Assembly (NCBI GenBank): GCA_963921195.1
Contig: OY992536.1
Location: 291,467,313 to 291,531,312, forward strand
Source: Pegoplata infirma
Lineage: Eukaryota; Arthropoda; Insecta; Diptera; Anthomyiidae
Reading direction: 5' to 3'
DNA length: 64,000 nucleotides
Position 1 is the stretch's first letter; the number at the start of each line of letters is the position of its first letter. The position numbers were made by a program, and so were the translations under genes. The notes below the pieces were generated by a model. It did no database searches, was not told the DNA's origin, and saw only the letters and a program-made list of their open reading frames with translations. Below, in pieces: positions 34,024 to 45,060 of the stretch.

Positions 34024-34807
34024 CAAGTATAAAAGTTAAATTCGACTTGACCGAATCTATAAATACCCTCCACAATGCCCTTTTTAAGTGATAGTAAATT
34101 TTCTAACGTGAAAAAAGTAACATTTTTGATTAGAAATATTTTATTTTGTATAAAAAAAATTTTTTTAGTAATTTTTGAAAAAAAAAATAATTTTCTAAAT
34201 TTTTTTTGAGTGTATAATTTTTTTGAGTGTGAAATTTTTTCGAGTGATTTTTTTTTTTTTAGTGTAAAAATATTTTTGAGTGACAAAAATACGGTGTAAA
34301 ATACTTTTGTGACTTACCAATGTTTTTAAAACATGTTTAACGGGTTTTCAACACGTGAATTTAAGGTGAACCTAATCTGAAATTCACGGTTTTGCTAAAA
34401 CTTTTTAACCACTGGACCGATGTGGCTGAAATTCAATACGATCTAGGCCAGGGGCGTCCTCAGAATTGCCTTTCGAAAGTTAGCGTGTTTTTATCTCGTA
34501 AATTCACGAAAAACCCTTGCCGAAATTCCGTCTTTTGCTGATAACTTTTGAACCACTGGACCGATTTCGCTGGATTGCAATACCAACCTGACCAGGTAAA
34601 TGCCAAACTTCAGGAGCCTTCGTAAAGTCTTTCAAAAGTCAGCGTATTTTCAACAGACAGACAGAGAGACGGACATCGCTAGATCGTCTTAAAATCGAAC
34701 GAGGATCATGAATATATATACTTTATGGGGTCCTTGACCAATATTTCGAGGTTTTACAAACGGAATGACAAACTTATATACCCTCTATCACTAGAGTAGA
34801 GGGTATA
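34024..34807 (-). mobile_element. H1-type (GTCY)n element, copy c
   Basis: Reverse orientation: CAAGTATAAAAGTTAAATTC, the dyad ATTCGACTTGACCGAAT, ATACCCTCCACAATGCCC, 'aaccactggaccgatttcgc', GACAGACAGAGAGACGGACA, ACTTTATGGGGTCC and the closing hairpin ending GAGGGTATA. The microsatellite is short in this copy. Confidence 0.78.
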
Positions 34808-34895
34808 AAAAAGAGCAAAGTAAGTGTTTAAAAGTGCTCGTATCAAAAAATATATTAAGAAAAGGAATTATAAGGTGGCCCGCACAAGGAGTCAT

Positions 34896-35412
34896 AAGCA
34901 AGCCTTCAGAGACATTTTTTCTAGAGAAATATCTTAGATTTTGAAAATTTTTTAGTAGAGAAAAATTTTCAAATTCTGAAATAGATTGCTTTATGAAAAA
35001 GTCTCAGATTCTGAGACATTTTTCCTATAGAAAAAGTCTCAGATTTTGAGACATTTTTTCTATAGAAAAAGTCTCAGATTTTTTCCTATAGAAAAACTCT
35101 CTGATTCTGAAAAATGTTTCCTATAGAAAAGACCCCAGATTCTGAGACTTTTTTCCTCTAGAAAAGGCATCAGATTCTGAGACATTTTTCATACAGGAAA
35201 GGTATTTTTTTCCTATAGAAAAAGTCTCAGATTCTAAGAAATTTTTCCTATAGAAAAGGCTTATATTCTGAGACATGTTTCCTATAGAAAAAGTCTCTTT
35301 TCCTATAGAAAAAGTCTGAAATAGATTGCTTTATGAAAAAGTCTCAGATTCTGTAACATTTTTCCTATAGAAGAAGTCTAAGATTCTGAGACGTTTTTCC
35401 TATAAAAAAATA
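34896..35412 (-). repeat. Degenerate 35-bp satellite, minus orientation
   Basis: About a dozen diverged units of the 35-bp satellite in reverse complement: GTCTCAGATTCTGAGACAT followed by TTTTTCCTATAGAAAAA. A block starting CTGAAATAGATTGCTTTATG occurs twice, at about 34978 and 35319, showing an internal duplication of about 341 bp. Confidence 0.85.
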
Positions 35413-35770
35413 ACTGATAACACAGTCCAAAAAATGGTTCTCACCCAGAATTCGATTCCGCCAACAAAATTAATTTCTATCGTTGCGTTTTTCTGTAATT
35501 TACAAGGATATCCAGCAAAGTGAACCTTCCACAATTCTTTGTAAATTTAACTGAGTTACAAAATTTTTAAATTTTATTTCTCTACACAAACTTAAAGCCT
35601 GATTTATTACTTACAAGTAAGAGGTTTTTTAATAAAATCCGTCAAAATTGTAGAAGTTACATGCATTTGCAAAAATGCAAAAATTCAGTTTTATACAAAA
35701 ACAGTTGTATTTGTGTGTTTCGGGTTGGCCGAATGTGCCAAATACAACTGTTTTTGTACTTTACTTATTC

Positions 35771-37989
35771 CTAACCTCTTCTACCTTGCAGTGTAGAGGT
35801 ATTACAGAGTGTTCTCCAATAGCATCTGTCCTGGGCTGTAGTTTTTGCATTTTTAGGATCAATACCACGATTCGTAAGGATTTCTTTCATACAGTCCCAC
35901 CAGGTTAGTCTTCTTCGCCCTCTTTGACGGGAACCGAATGGTTTAGTTTGGAGTACGAGTTTTGGTAGTCTAGAGTCATCCATTCTCATGACATGTCCAC
36001 ACCACCTCATTTTACATAGATCTATTTTGTTGTCCAGAGCATCTACCTGTAGACTACTTCTAATAGTATCGTTCCTAATTCTGTCTCTCCAAGTTTTTCC
36101 CGCTACTCTGCGCAGATATTTCATTTCCGTCGCCTGTATACGACTTCTTCTTGATGAGGTGTGTGCCCACGACTCACAGGCGTAAGTAAGAGTAGGGGCA
36201 TAAGTTGAGTTGTATACTGCTATTTTCGTTTTTGACGATACTTCACGTTTGCTGACGAAATTTTTGTTTAGAGCATAGTACAGTTTATTTGTTGCGGATA
36301 TTCTGGTATTTAAATCATTATCCGGTTTACCGTCTTCACTAATTATGGCACCTAAGTATTTGAAATGTGGTACTTGTTTAAGAGCTTCTGTTCCAATGTG
36401 TATTTTATGAGTCTCTTTCTCCCTGCTTATAATCATTGTCTCAGTTTTCTTAATATTAATTCTCAAGCCTCTCGAATGCATTTCCGATGTTAAAATATTA
36501 AGATTATATTCAAGATTTTCAGCTGAGTCTGCTAAGAGGACAATGTCGTCTGCCTAAGCTAACAGTGACAATTTGGTGCGTTGCATTTTCCAGTTTCCCA
36601 CGAAGTACGGGCGCAAATTTTTCTTGGATTCTTTAATTATATCATCCATTAGAATGATAAAAAGATTGGACTTAAAATATCCCCTTGCCTTACACCTTGG
36701 CATGTGTTAAATTCTTCTGAGGTTGCGTTTCCTGTTCTTATGTAGTTTCGACTAGACTTGCCACCTTTTGAAATTTCCAAAACGGGACACCACTAAAAAA
36801 CATAAAAAATTAAAAAAAATCAACGTCTCAAAAATTCTATAACGTCTCAAAAGGACTTAGATTCAGGACATCAACCTTTATTTATCATATGTTACACTTT
36901 AACACAAGTTGGACCGTTTTTCTGTAGCATCCAATAAGATGAAAATCTCATTATCTAAAAAACCCCACTAACGATTTTTTTCAAATTGAGCTTAAAATGT
37001 TTGTACGGGTGGCAACTAACATAATCTGCAATAAAATTTCATATGCAGCGAACTTTTAATTAAACTTGTTCAACAACACCGTGATCTGGTTGAAATTTGC
37101 AATACCTTTTCGTTCTATTTTCATCCTTTTCCTGTATTGCTGACGATTCATTTATATCTGCAGCTCTTTTTCTGTTCATTTTCCTGTGAAAAATTTAATA
37201 GTTTAACATTTGTGCAAATTTATTGGAAAGAATATTTACTAAAATTATAAAAAAATACCTCTACAAAAAATCACGCTCTGTTAAAATTTTAATTCAAAAG
37301 TTGAAGTGTTGCTAATAAAAATAAGTACTAAGTTTACGATTTATTTTTTGTGACAATGAAAAAATTATTTTTTTTCTCAAAACGGGACAAATGGCGTCCC
37401 GTTTAGGGTATCGTCGGGACACGGGACACTCCACTCTAAAACTGGTCTGTCCCGACGAAAACTGGACGGTTGGCAAGTCTAGTTTCGACATGTGTTGTAA
37501 AAACTTAAAATTCTTTGTATCAGCGAGCGACTAACATTTTTCTTTAAAAGTACTTTTCCTATTTCACCCCATTGTACAGTGTCAAACGCTTTCTCAAGAT
37601 CAATAAAGCAGGTATGAATTTTCCTGTTATACTCAATTGCTTTCTCGGATAACTGACGCATTGTAAAGATGAGGTCTTGTATGCCACGATTAGGTCTAAA
37701 GCCGCATTGTTCTTCCTCGAGTTGTTGTTCTACTTCTGGTTTCAGACGCTCTAGCAAGATTCTTGAGTACAACTTTCCGGGCACACTTAGCAGTGATATA
37801 CCCCTATGATTCTCACATTTCTTATTATCGCCTTTCTTAAAAATTGGGTTTATTATAGCCACTTGCCAGTCATCAAGAATTTTAGCTTGTAACCAAGCCT
37901 TTGTTAATACTTTAAAGAGCATTTCTTGGCCAGAGTCTCCCATGTACTTTAAAAATTCGGGTGCAATTTCGTCATGCCCAGCTGCTTTT
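35771..37989 (-). pseudogene. LINE reverse transcriptase remnant, split and frameshifted
   Basis: Three blocks on the minus strand. Block 1 (37490-37989) carries GKAAGHDEIAPEFLKYMG, a RGISLL motif, CGFRPNRG and the FIDLEKAFD box. A hAT-like element then interrupts the gene. Block 2 (36482-36744) carries GVRQGDILSP, then a one-base frameshift near 36656-36665 and a stop (36554-36556) at the tyrosine of the YADD box, which now reads LLA-stop-ADDIVLLAD. Block 3 (35771-36481) holds the thumb and C-terminal tail with FKYLGAIISEDG, YACESWAH, MRWCGHVMRMDD and GSRQRGRRRLTWWDCMKEIL. This is an APE-type LINE of the kind annotated as endonuclease-reverse transcriptase in insects; its clade is not certain. 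Endonuclease and 5' parts are absent. It is inactive. The first ten residues of the block-1 frame come from the foldback arm. Confidence 0.82.
36753..37481. mobile_element. hAT-like non-autonomous element inside the LINE
   Basis: 729 bp with ends TAGACTTGCCA and TGGCAAGTCTA, flanked by the identical octamer GTTTCGAC (36745-36752 and 37482-37489). Removing it rejoins the LINE coding sequence. It contains repeated AACGGGACA and GTCCCG pieces near the ends and no transposase frame. The 8-bp duplication supports hAT. Confidence 0.85.
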
Positions 37990-38189
37990 CCTAACTGTTT
38001 TTGTATAAAACTGAATTGATGCATTTTTTTCCAAATGCATGTAACTTCTACAATAATTGGTAGATTTCATTAAAAAACCTCTTATTTTCTTGAAAACAGA
38101 CTTGAAATTTACACACCGAAATAAAATTTGTAAAAGTTTCAACTTATTGCTAGTCAAATTTACAAAGAAATCATGTAAACTTTGCACAC

Positions 38190-38300
38190 ATTAAATGTCT
38201 AATAATCTGAGACTTTTGCTATAGGAAAAATGCCTCAGGATCTGAAAATTTCTTAAAATTTGAGATTTCCTTCAAAAAAGTTTAGATTTTGAGACATTTT
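38190..38300 (+). repeat. Degenerate 35-bp satellite, plus orientation
   Basis: AATCTGAGACTTTTGCTATA, GGAAAAATGCCTCAGGATCT and further decayed units up to the H3 insertion, which interrupts GAGACATTTT. Confidence 0.7.
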
Positions 38301-38894
38301 TATACCCTCTACTCTAGTGATAGAGGGTATATATAAGTTTGTCATTCCGTTTGTAACTCATCGAAATATCGGTCTGGGACCCCATAAAGTATATATATTC
38401 ATGATCCCCGATCGATTTTAAGACATTCTAGCGATGTCCGTCTGTCTGTAGAAATGGTGATCACGGCCAAAATATTACACAGAGATGACTGTAACTTAAC
38501 ATATTTATTAGAAGTTCTACCGAGAAGTTTGGTGTTGCATTTGAGCAAAATCGGTTCAGCGGTTCAAAAGTTATGAACGAAAATGTAAGGACACCTCAAA
38601 AATTTTAGTACATTCAACATAACCTAAAAATACAAAATACTTTAATTCGGCTTCTGATTGACATATGTCAACATAATTTAACACTTAATGGTATTTAAAC
38701 AAGTACGAACATATTTTTTTGTCAAAAAAAGAAAAAAATCGCAGATTTTTTTTTACCAATTTTTTTTTTTTTCGCGGAAACTTTTTTTTCAAAAGTATTT
38801 TTTTTTTTTTAAATAAAGTTTTTTGCAATAATCTTTTAGAAATTGTGGAGGGTATCACTATATTCGGCAAGGCCGAACTTAACTTTTTTACTTG
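38301..38894 (+). mobile_element. H3-type (GTCY)n element, copy c
   Basis: Complete copy: hairpin TATACCCTC...GAGGGTATA, ATCGGTCTGGGACCCCATAA, GTCCGTCTGTCTGT, GAAATGGTGATCACGGCC, 'tttgagcaaaatcggttcag', and the end TTCGGCAAGGCCGAA (a dyad) with CTTAACTTTTTTACTTG. Inserted into satellite sequence. Confidence 0.8.
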
Positions 38895-40054
38895 TTTTAT
38901 ATACAATTTTATGTTAAATATAAAATCCAGTTTAATATTTTAATTTAAACATTATTTAAATCAGAATTGACCAAAATTTTTTTGCTTCTAAAGGGTTAAA
39001 CATAAAATTAAAACAATAAAATATTTTTAACAACAATTTTATAGTATTTAGCCAAAATTAATATTTTTTTTGTTCGAGGGATTGTCTGGGTGTCTCGTAT
39101 ACATGACAGGTAATGGTTGTGTAAAAAATTGACTATAAATGTCACTAGCACCACAATAGCCTCAAATTTTGTAACAACATTTATTGTTGCTTTTTAACTG
39201 TTCAACGCATGCAATTTTGTTGGTATTCATGGTGGCACTAGCAGTAGAATTACACTGTGCAACACAATTTAGTATCTTGGATGGGATCAAAAAAATTAAA
39301 GTATATCATTAGTATACCAAAACCGCCGAAGTGTTTTCAAAACATAGCTCAAGTTATTTTTATATGGCCCACTGAAGTTTTTAATTTTTTTTTTTCAAAT
39401 TTACTAAATCTAACTCTGAACTAAATAATGTTAACAGATTCAGTGAAATTTGATATCGGTTCTTTTCTTAGAACATATTACCCTCCATATTCCATTTTTA
39501 TGGGTCATTTAAGTGCCTATAACACGTGCATTTAAAGGGTTAACATGTTTAACAAACATATTCTGAATCAAGTTTCACTAAGGGTTGTCAAAGACGAAAA
39601 GTTCATGCGAAATAAGCAAACTTTTCAATAAAAATTACATTCTTTTTTTTTTTTGAGTGGCCCCAAATTTGTTGCACAGTGTCAGAAGCGCTCTTATATG
39701 GAGGAAGGAGTACATACATACAAGAGATTATGATGATGTTGTTAAAATTTCCTCTTGTTGCTGTCATATTTTTTTTGTATTTATTATTTGCATAAATATC
39801 CTTTTATAAATGTATTCAAGAGTATTGAGGAAGAGGAGGATGGTGGTACACAAATTAATCCTTTTACAGCCACCAACAACAACAAAAGCAGCAACTGTAA
39901 CATCAACAATGGTGTAAACAATATATAACAAATAATGGAATAATTTATGTGTACACAAGCCAACAAAAAAGGAGACATTTTTATAACCCAGGGATAAATT
40001 AGTTAAAAGGTTTTTGAGAAATTTCGAAAAAATTCTCTTTCTATACAAAAAATG
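38895..40054. other. Spacer with a short inverted-repeat element
   Basis: No gene. It holds the element at 39253-39681 and leads into the second satellite array. Simple A/T runs are frequent. Confidence 0.4.
39253..39681. mobile_element. Possible short inverted-repeat element, CACTGTGCAAC ends
   Basis: The left end CACTGTGCAACACAATTT matches the complement of AAATTTGTTGCACAGTG at the right. The interior is AT-rich and non-coding. Related ends are seen at about 5439 and 47483. No target duplication is visible. Confidence 0.5.
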
Positions 40055-41765
40055 TCTCAGAAAATTTTCTCAGAGTCAGAGACTTTTTCTTTAAGAAAAA
40101 TGTCTCAGAATCTGAGATTTTTCTATAAGAAAAATGTCTCAGAATCTGAGATTTTTTCTATAAGAAAAATGTCTCAGAATCTGAGACTTTTTCTATAAGA
40201 AAAATGTCTCAGAATCTGAGACTTTTTCTATAAGAAAAATGTCTCAGAATCTGAGACTTTTTCTATAAGAAAAATGTCTCAGAATCTGAGACTTTTTCTA
40301 TAAGAAAAATGTCTCAGAATCTGAGACTTTTTCTATAAGAAAAATGTCTCAGAATCTGAGACTTTTTCTATAAGAAAAATGTCTCAGAATCTGAGACTTT
40401 TTCTATAAGAAAAATGTCTCAGAATCTGAGACTTTTTCTATAAGAAAAATGTCTCAGAATCTGAGACTTTTTCTATAAGAAAAATGTCTCAGAATCTGAG
40501 ACTTTTTCTATAAGAAAAATGTCTCAGAATCTGAGACTTTTTCTATAAGAAAAATGTCTCAGAATCTGAGACTTTTTCTATAAGAAAAATGTCTCAGAAT
40601 CTGAGACTTTTTCTATAAGAAAAATGTCTCAGAATCTGAGACTTTTTCTATAAGAAAAATGTCTCAGAATCTGAGACTTTTTCTATAAGAAAAATGTCTC
40701 AGAATCTGAGACTTTTTCTATAAGAAAAATGTCTCAGAATCTGAGACTTTTTCTATAAGAAAATGTCTCAGAATCTGAGACTTTTTCTATAAGAAAAATG
40801 TCTCAGAATCTGAGACTTTTTCTATAAGAAAAATGTCTCAGAATCTAAGACTTTTTCTATAAGAAAACTGTCTCAGAATCTGAGACTTTATCTATAAGAA
40901 AAATGTCTCAGAATCTGAGACTTTTTCTATAAGAAAAATGTCTCAGAATCTGAGACTTTTTCTATAAGAAAAATGTCTCAGAATCTGAGACTTTTTCTAT
41001 AAGAAAAATGTCTCAGAATCTGAGACTTTTTCTATAAGAAAAATGTCTCAGAATCTGAGACTTTTTCTATAAGAAAAATGTCTCAGAATCTGAGACTTTT
41101 TCTATTAGAAAAATGTCTCAGAATCTGAGACTTTTTCTATAAGAAAAATGTCTCAGAATCTGAGACTTTTTCTATAAGAAAAATGTCTCAGAATCTGAGA
41201 CTTTTTCTATAAGAAAAATGTCTCAGAATCTGAGACTTTTTCTATAAGAAAAATGTCTCAGAATCTGAGACTTTTTCTATAAGAAAAATGTCTCAGAATC
41301 TGAGACGTTTTCTATAAGAAAAATGTCTCAGAATCTGAGACGTTTTCTATAAGAAAAATGTCTCAGAATCTGAGACTTTTTCTATAAGAAAAATGTCTCA
41401 GAATCTGAGACTTTTTCTATAAGAAAAATGTCTCAGAATCTGAGACTTTTTCTATAAGAAAAATGTCTCAGAATCTGCGACTTTTTTTATAGGAAAAATG
41501 TCTCAGAATCTGAGACTTTTTCTATAAGAAAAATGTCTCAGAATCTGAGACTTTTTCTATAAGAAAAATGTCTCAGAATCTGAGACTTTTTCTATAAGAA
41601 AAATGTCTCAGAATCTGAGACTTTTTCTATAAGAAAAATGTCTCAGAATCTGAGACTTTTTCTATAAGAAAAATGTCTCAGAATCTGAGACTTTTTCTAT
41701 AAGAAAAATGTCTCAGAATCTGAGACTTTTTCTATAAGAAAAATGTCTCAGAATCTGAGACTTTT
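40055..41765 (+). repeat. 35-bp satellite array B (about 48 units)
   Basis: The same 35-bp unit and orientation as array A, 38 kb away. It is more homogeneous than A. Rare variants include one 34-bp unit near 40757, a TCTAAGA unit near 40843, two adjacent units with GACGTTTTC near 41305-41345, and a mutated unit near 41475. Only the first two or three units at the left edge are strongly decayed. Confidence 0.97.
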
Positions 41766-41920
41766 CTAAAGCAAAAGTTTTTCATAAAATATTGTTGGGT
41801 TATTAAACCCACCAAAAAAATATATAAATATTTGTATCATTTGTATCATTTGTCTTGTTACAACATTGATGTATGTATGTATGTGTGTATCTGTCTATCT
41901 ATATATATAAAAGAGTAACG

Positions 41921-41984
41921 TGACTGACTGACTGACTGACTGACTGACTGACTGACTGACTGACTGACTGACTGACTGACTGAC
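41921..41984 (+). repeat. (TGAC)16 microsatellite
   Basis: An uninterrupted 64-base tetranucleotide run near the 5' end of the Helitron. A shorter GACTGACTGACT tract lies outside at about 45112-45122. Confidence 0.97.
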
Positions 41985-41997
41985 TTATTGACTGATT

Positions 41998-43370
41998 CAT
42001 CATCGCCCAGCCCAAACCGCTGAAGCTAGAGACTTGAAATTTGGACTGTAGGTTCACCTCCCGGAATATAGATCCACTAAGGCTGGATTTTTGCCAATGT
42101 TGATTCTAAGGGGGTAAAACGGGTAAAAAACTGTACTTTTGGTACTCTTTATATCTCCTGAAATAATGGTCATAGAGACTTGAAATTTGGACAGAATGTT
42201 CACCTCCCGAAATATAGATCCACTAAGGCTGGATTTTTGCCAGTGTTGATTCTAAGGGGGTAAAAAGGGTAAAAAACTGTACTTTTGGTACTTTTTATAT
42301 CTCCTGAAATAATGGTCATAGAGACTTGAAATTTGGACTGTATGTTTACATTATGGAATTTAGATCCAGTAAGGCTGGGTTTTTGCCATTGTTGGTTCTA
42401 AGGGGGTAAAAAGGGTAAAAATTTGTACTTTTGGTACTTTTTATATCTCCTGAAATAATGGTCATAGAGACTTGAAATTTAGACGGTATGTTCACCTCCC
42501 GAAATATAGATCCACTAAGGCTGGATTTTTGCCAGTGTTGATTCTGAGGGGGTAAAAAACTGTACTTTTGGTACTTTTTATATCTCCTGACATATTGGTA
42601 CTAGAAACTTGAAATTTGCAATTTCGGTTCACTTCCGGGAAAAAAGATTCACTACGGCTGGGATTTTGCCAATGTAGATTCTACGGGAGTAAAATGGGTA
42701 AAAAAGTGTACTTTTGGTACTTTTTTTTTATTTACTAAAATAATGGTCATTCAAACTTGAAATTTAGAATGTAGGATCCTTTAGTGAAATAAGAAATTCT
42801 GGAACAAGTACTTTCTGAAAATTCTGTACCGTTTATAAAAATTATTTTTTTTAAAAAGTACCTTTTATTAAAAGTACCTTTTATAAAAAGTACCTTTTAT
42901 AAAAAGTACCTTTTATAAAAAGTACCTTTTATTAAAAGTACCGAAAGTGCTGAAACAATGATCCTAGAAAATTGAAATATGGAATGAAGGATTTTTCGAT
43001 GAAGAAAAAAACATTCTGGAAGAAATACTTTTTGGAAATTCCGTTTCTAACGGGGGTAAGAAGGTGTACTTTTGGTACTTTTTTTGTTCCTATAATAATG
43101 ACCTTAGAAGCTTGAATTTTGGAATGTATGGTACTTTGGTGAAGAAACATTCTGCTAAAGTATTTTTTAAAAAAATCCGTTTCTAGAGGTATAAAAAAGG
43201 GTTTTTTGATACTTTAATGATCCTAGGCACTGAAATTTTGAATGCTTTATTTTAGGAAATTCTGTTTCTAAGGGTCGCGACTAATTGTAAAGGGGATAAA
43301 GAAGTGTAAATTTGGTTATTCTTATATTTCTTGAAATAATGATATTTTAAATGAAACTTGATATTTTAAA
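41998..43370 (+). repeat. Tandem repeat of about 145 bp within the Helitron
   Basis: GAGACTTGAAATTTGG-type starts occur at about 42029, 42175, 42318, 42465, 42600 and 42750, with weaker ones near 42964, 43103 and 43213. Units share CTCCCGAAATATAGATCCAC, AAGGCTGGATTTTTGCC, 'aagggggtaaaa', CTGTACTTTTGGTACTTTTT and 'tatctcctgaaataatgg'. The first four are very alike and later ones decay steadily, so amplification was most recent at the 5' side. Confidence 0.82.
42846..42946 (+). repeat. 16-bp minisatellite AAAAAGTACCTTTTAT
   Basis: About six copies of AAAAAGTACCTTTTAT, with TTATTAAAAG variants. The unit is nearly self-complementary, so the array can form alternate hairpins. It lies inside the Helitron repeat region. 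Confidence 0.85.
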
Positions 43371-43914
43371 TATAGGATCAACTAGCACAAAAAATAGGTT
43401 TTTTGGAAAATTTAATTTTATGGGAAGAGGTGGCAAATGGTTATTTTTACCTATCTAACTATTAAACTAAAAGCCCCAGAAATAACAGCCATATTTTAAA
43501 ATTTAAAATTTTAGGATAAAAAGGGGAACCTGGTAAAAGTGGTGTAAAATGGCACTTTTCATATCTATAAAATAACGACAATATAAATTTGTATTTCTTT
43601 AACGCATATTATACGGAGAGGAATGAAACTTGCATGGAACAAAAGGAGATGGAATTGGAAATGAAATGGAGTAGAACGGGGATCGAAATGAAATAGAGCG
43701 GGGAACAATATGGAATGATACTTTTTACTCAAATTTATCGTAATTAACTTTTTTTATTCCATATTTTTTCTCCCTATATGTTTTATCACTCAAACTTATT
43801 TTTATTCCCATTTCTTTTTTCACTGAAATATTTATTCACTTTAAATCCAAAAACCTGATATAAGGGCTCGAAAACTATCAATATATTTTTTCACCGGAAC
43901 GCACATGATAACGT

Positions 43915-44860
43915 CAAGGTTGCCATTTTAGCCATTTTCCGGCTAGATCTAGCGGTTTTATTTTCATCTAGCCATAAAAAAATGGCTAGATTATATCTAG
44001 CCGGAAGATCTAGCCATTCTTTTCCGCTCTAGCCTTTTTTTTATAAGAACTTTTCTTGAAAATGCGATTTTAAATTCTTATAAAAATATCGAAATTTTTA
44101 CAATTCAGAAATTTAAAAAATTTTGGTTTATATATGAGTCCAGTCCAACTGCGCATAAATTTGTAATATTCTTCTGAAAACGAATTAAAAAAAAGTAAAG
44201 AAAAAAATTTAATGAAACCAAGTATTTACTTAAATATTTTCCTAAGTCCACACACAGAGAAAAGCAGGTTTTGAATATAATTGAAATATAATAACTCCAA
44301 ATCACTTAAAATTGATCATAAGTATGATTGTGACAATCATACTATGATCACCTACAATCATAAAATGACAATTTTTTATCATACTATGATTAGCGAAGAT
44401 CATAATATGATCGCTACAATCAAACAAGTTATCAATCATATTATGTTTTCCCTCTTTTATGGTTTTCGCAACATGTATCTTCTCTGCGGGCAATATTAAT
44501 TTAAGTATTAAATCATAGGATTTGGTTAGATTTATTTATATCATTTCACATTTTAAATTTTGTTTCTTTAGATTATATTTGTTTTAAGGATGTAGATTGT
44601 GGACAAAATATTAATTTTCGCATCACTATATATTTTTTTTTAATAAAATCAATTGAATCGAAACACATTATACATCTCAAAAATTTTAATTTAATGAAAA
44701 ATTCACAGCCCGTATGTGTTAAACCGGTATTAAACGTAATTTTAGTTCATCTTTAATTCGATATGTTAGGGTTTTTTAATGAATTTAAAAATCTAGCCAT
44801 TTCTAGCCATTTTTGTTCTGAAATCTAGCCATTTTTTCTCCTCTAGAGTTGGCAACCTTG
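43915..44860. mobile_element. hAT-like non-autonomous element inside the Helitron
   Basis: 946 bp with ends CAAGGTTGCCA and TGGCAACCTTG and the identical flanking octamer GATAACGT (43907-43914 and 44861-44868). ATCTAGCCATTTTT-type pieces recur near both ends. There is no transposase. The 8-bp duplication and CAAGG ends support hAT. It inserted after the Helitron did. Confidence 0.88.
44284..44450. repeat. Cluster of ATCATANTATGAT dyads
   Basis: Within the hAT-like element: GATCATAAGTATGAT, AATCATACTATGATCA, ATCATACTATGATTA, GATCATAATATGATC and AATCATATTATG follow each other at 20-40-base spacing. CAGAGAAAAGCAGG (about 44255) and the complement CTTCTCTGC (about 44480) may mark a small nested element. 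It is non-coding. Confidence 0.6.
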
Positions 44861-45060
44861 GATAACGTACCAGCGAAGTTATACAAATTGAATTGTTTAA
44901 ATTATTTATTGAAATATTATTTTATGAAAGACGTAAACGTCCACAAGTAAATAAAACAAAGACTACCTAGGGGAATTTTTTAAATCATAGAGTAATCCTG
45001 ATCCTTCTATTATTCGGTATTCAATACAACCGGTAACGAAGTACCGGGATGGTAAGCTAG

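Larger units (their letters stand above)
35530..38180. mobile_element. Foldback structure enclosing a broken LINE
   Basis: Arms of about 180 bp (35530-35713 and 37990-38180) are inverted copies, sharing AATAAGAGGTTTTTTAAT-like sequence, ATTGTAGAAGTTACATGCAT and TTCAGTTTTATACAAAAACA. The 2.3 kb between them is a LINE reverse transcriptase on the minus strand. Outside the arms lie degenerate satellite units, minus on the left (34896-35412) and plus on the right (38190-38300), as if the satellite belonged to the arms. Confidence 0.7.
41898..45060 (+). mobile_element. Non-autonomous Helitron
   Basis: Starts TCTATATATATAAAAGAG after an A and ends CTAG before a T, the A|TC...CTRR|T rule of Helitrons. 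Nine bases upstream of CTAG is a perfect hairpin CCGGTA-ACGAAG-TACCGG (about 45030-45047). There is no target duplication and no Rep/helicase frame. The 5' part carries (TGAC)16 and a tandem repeat of about 145 bp. A hAT-like element is inserted at 43915-44860. The 3' hairpin and CTAG end make the class assignment strong. Confidence 0.87.
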
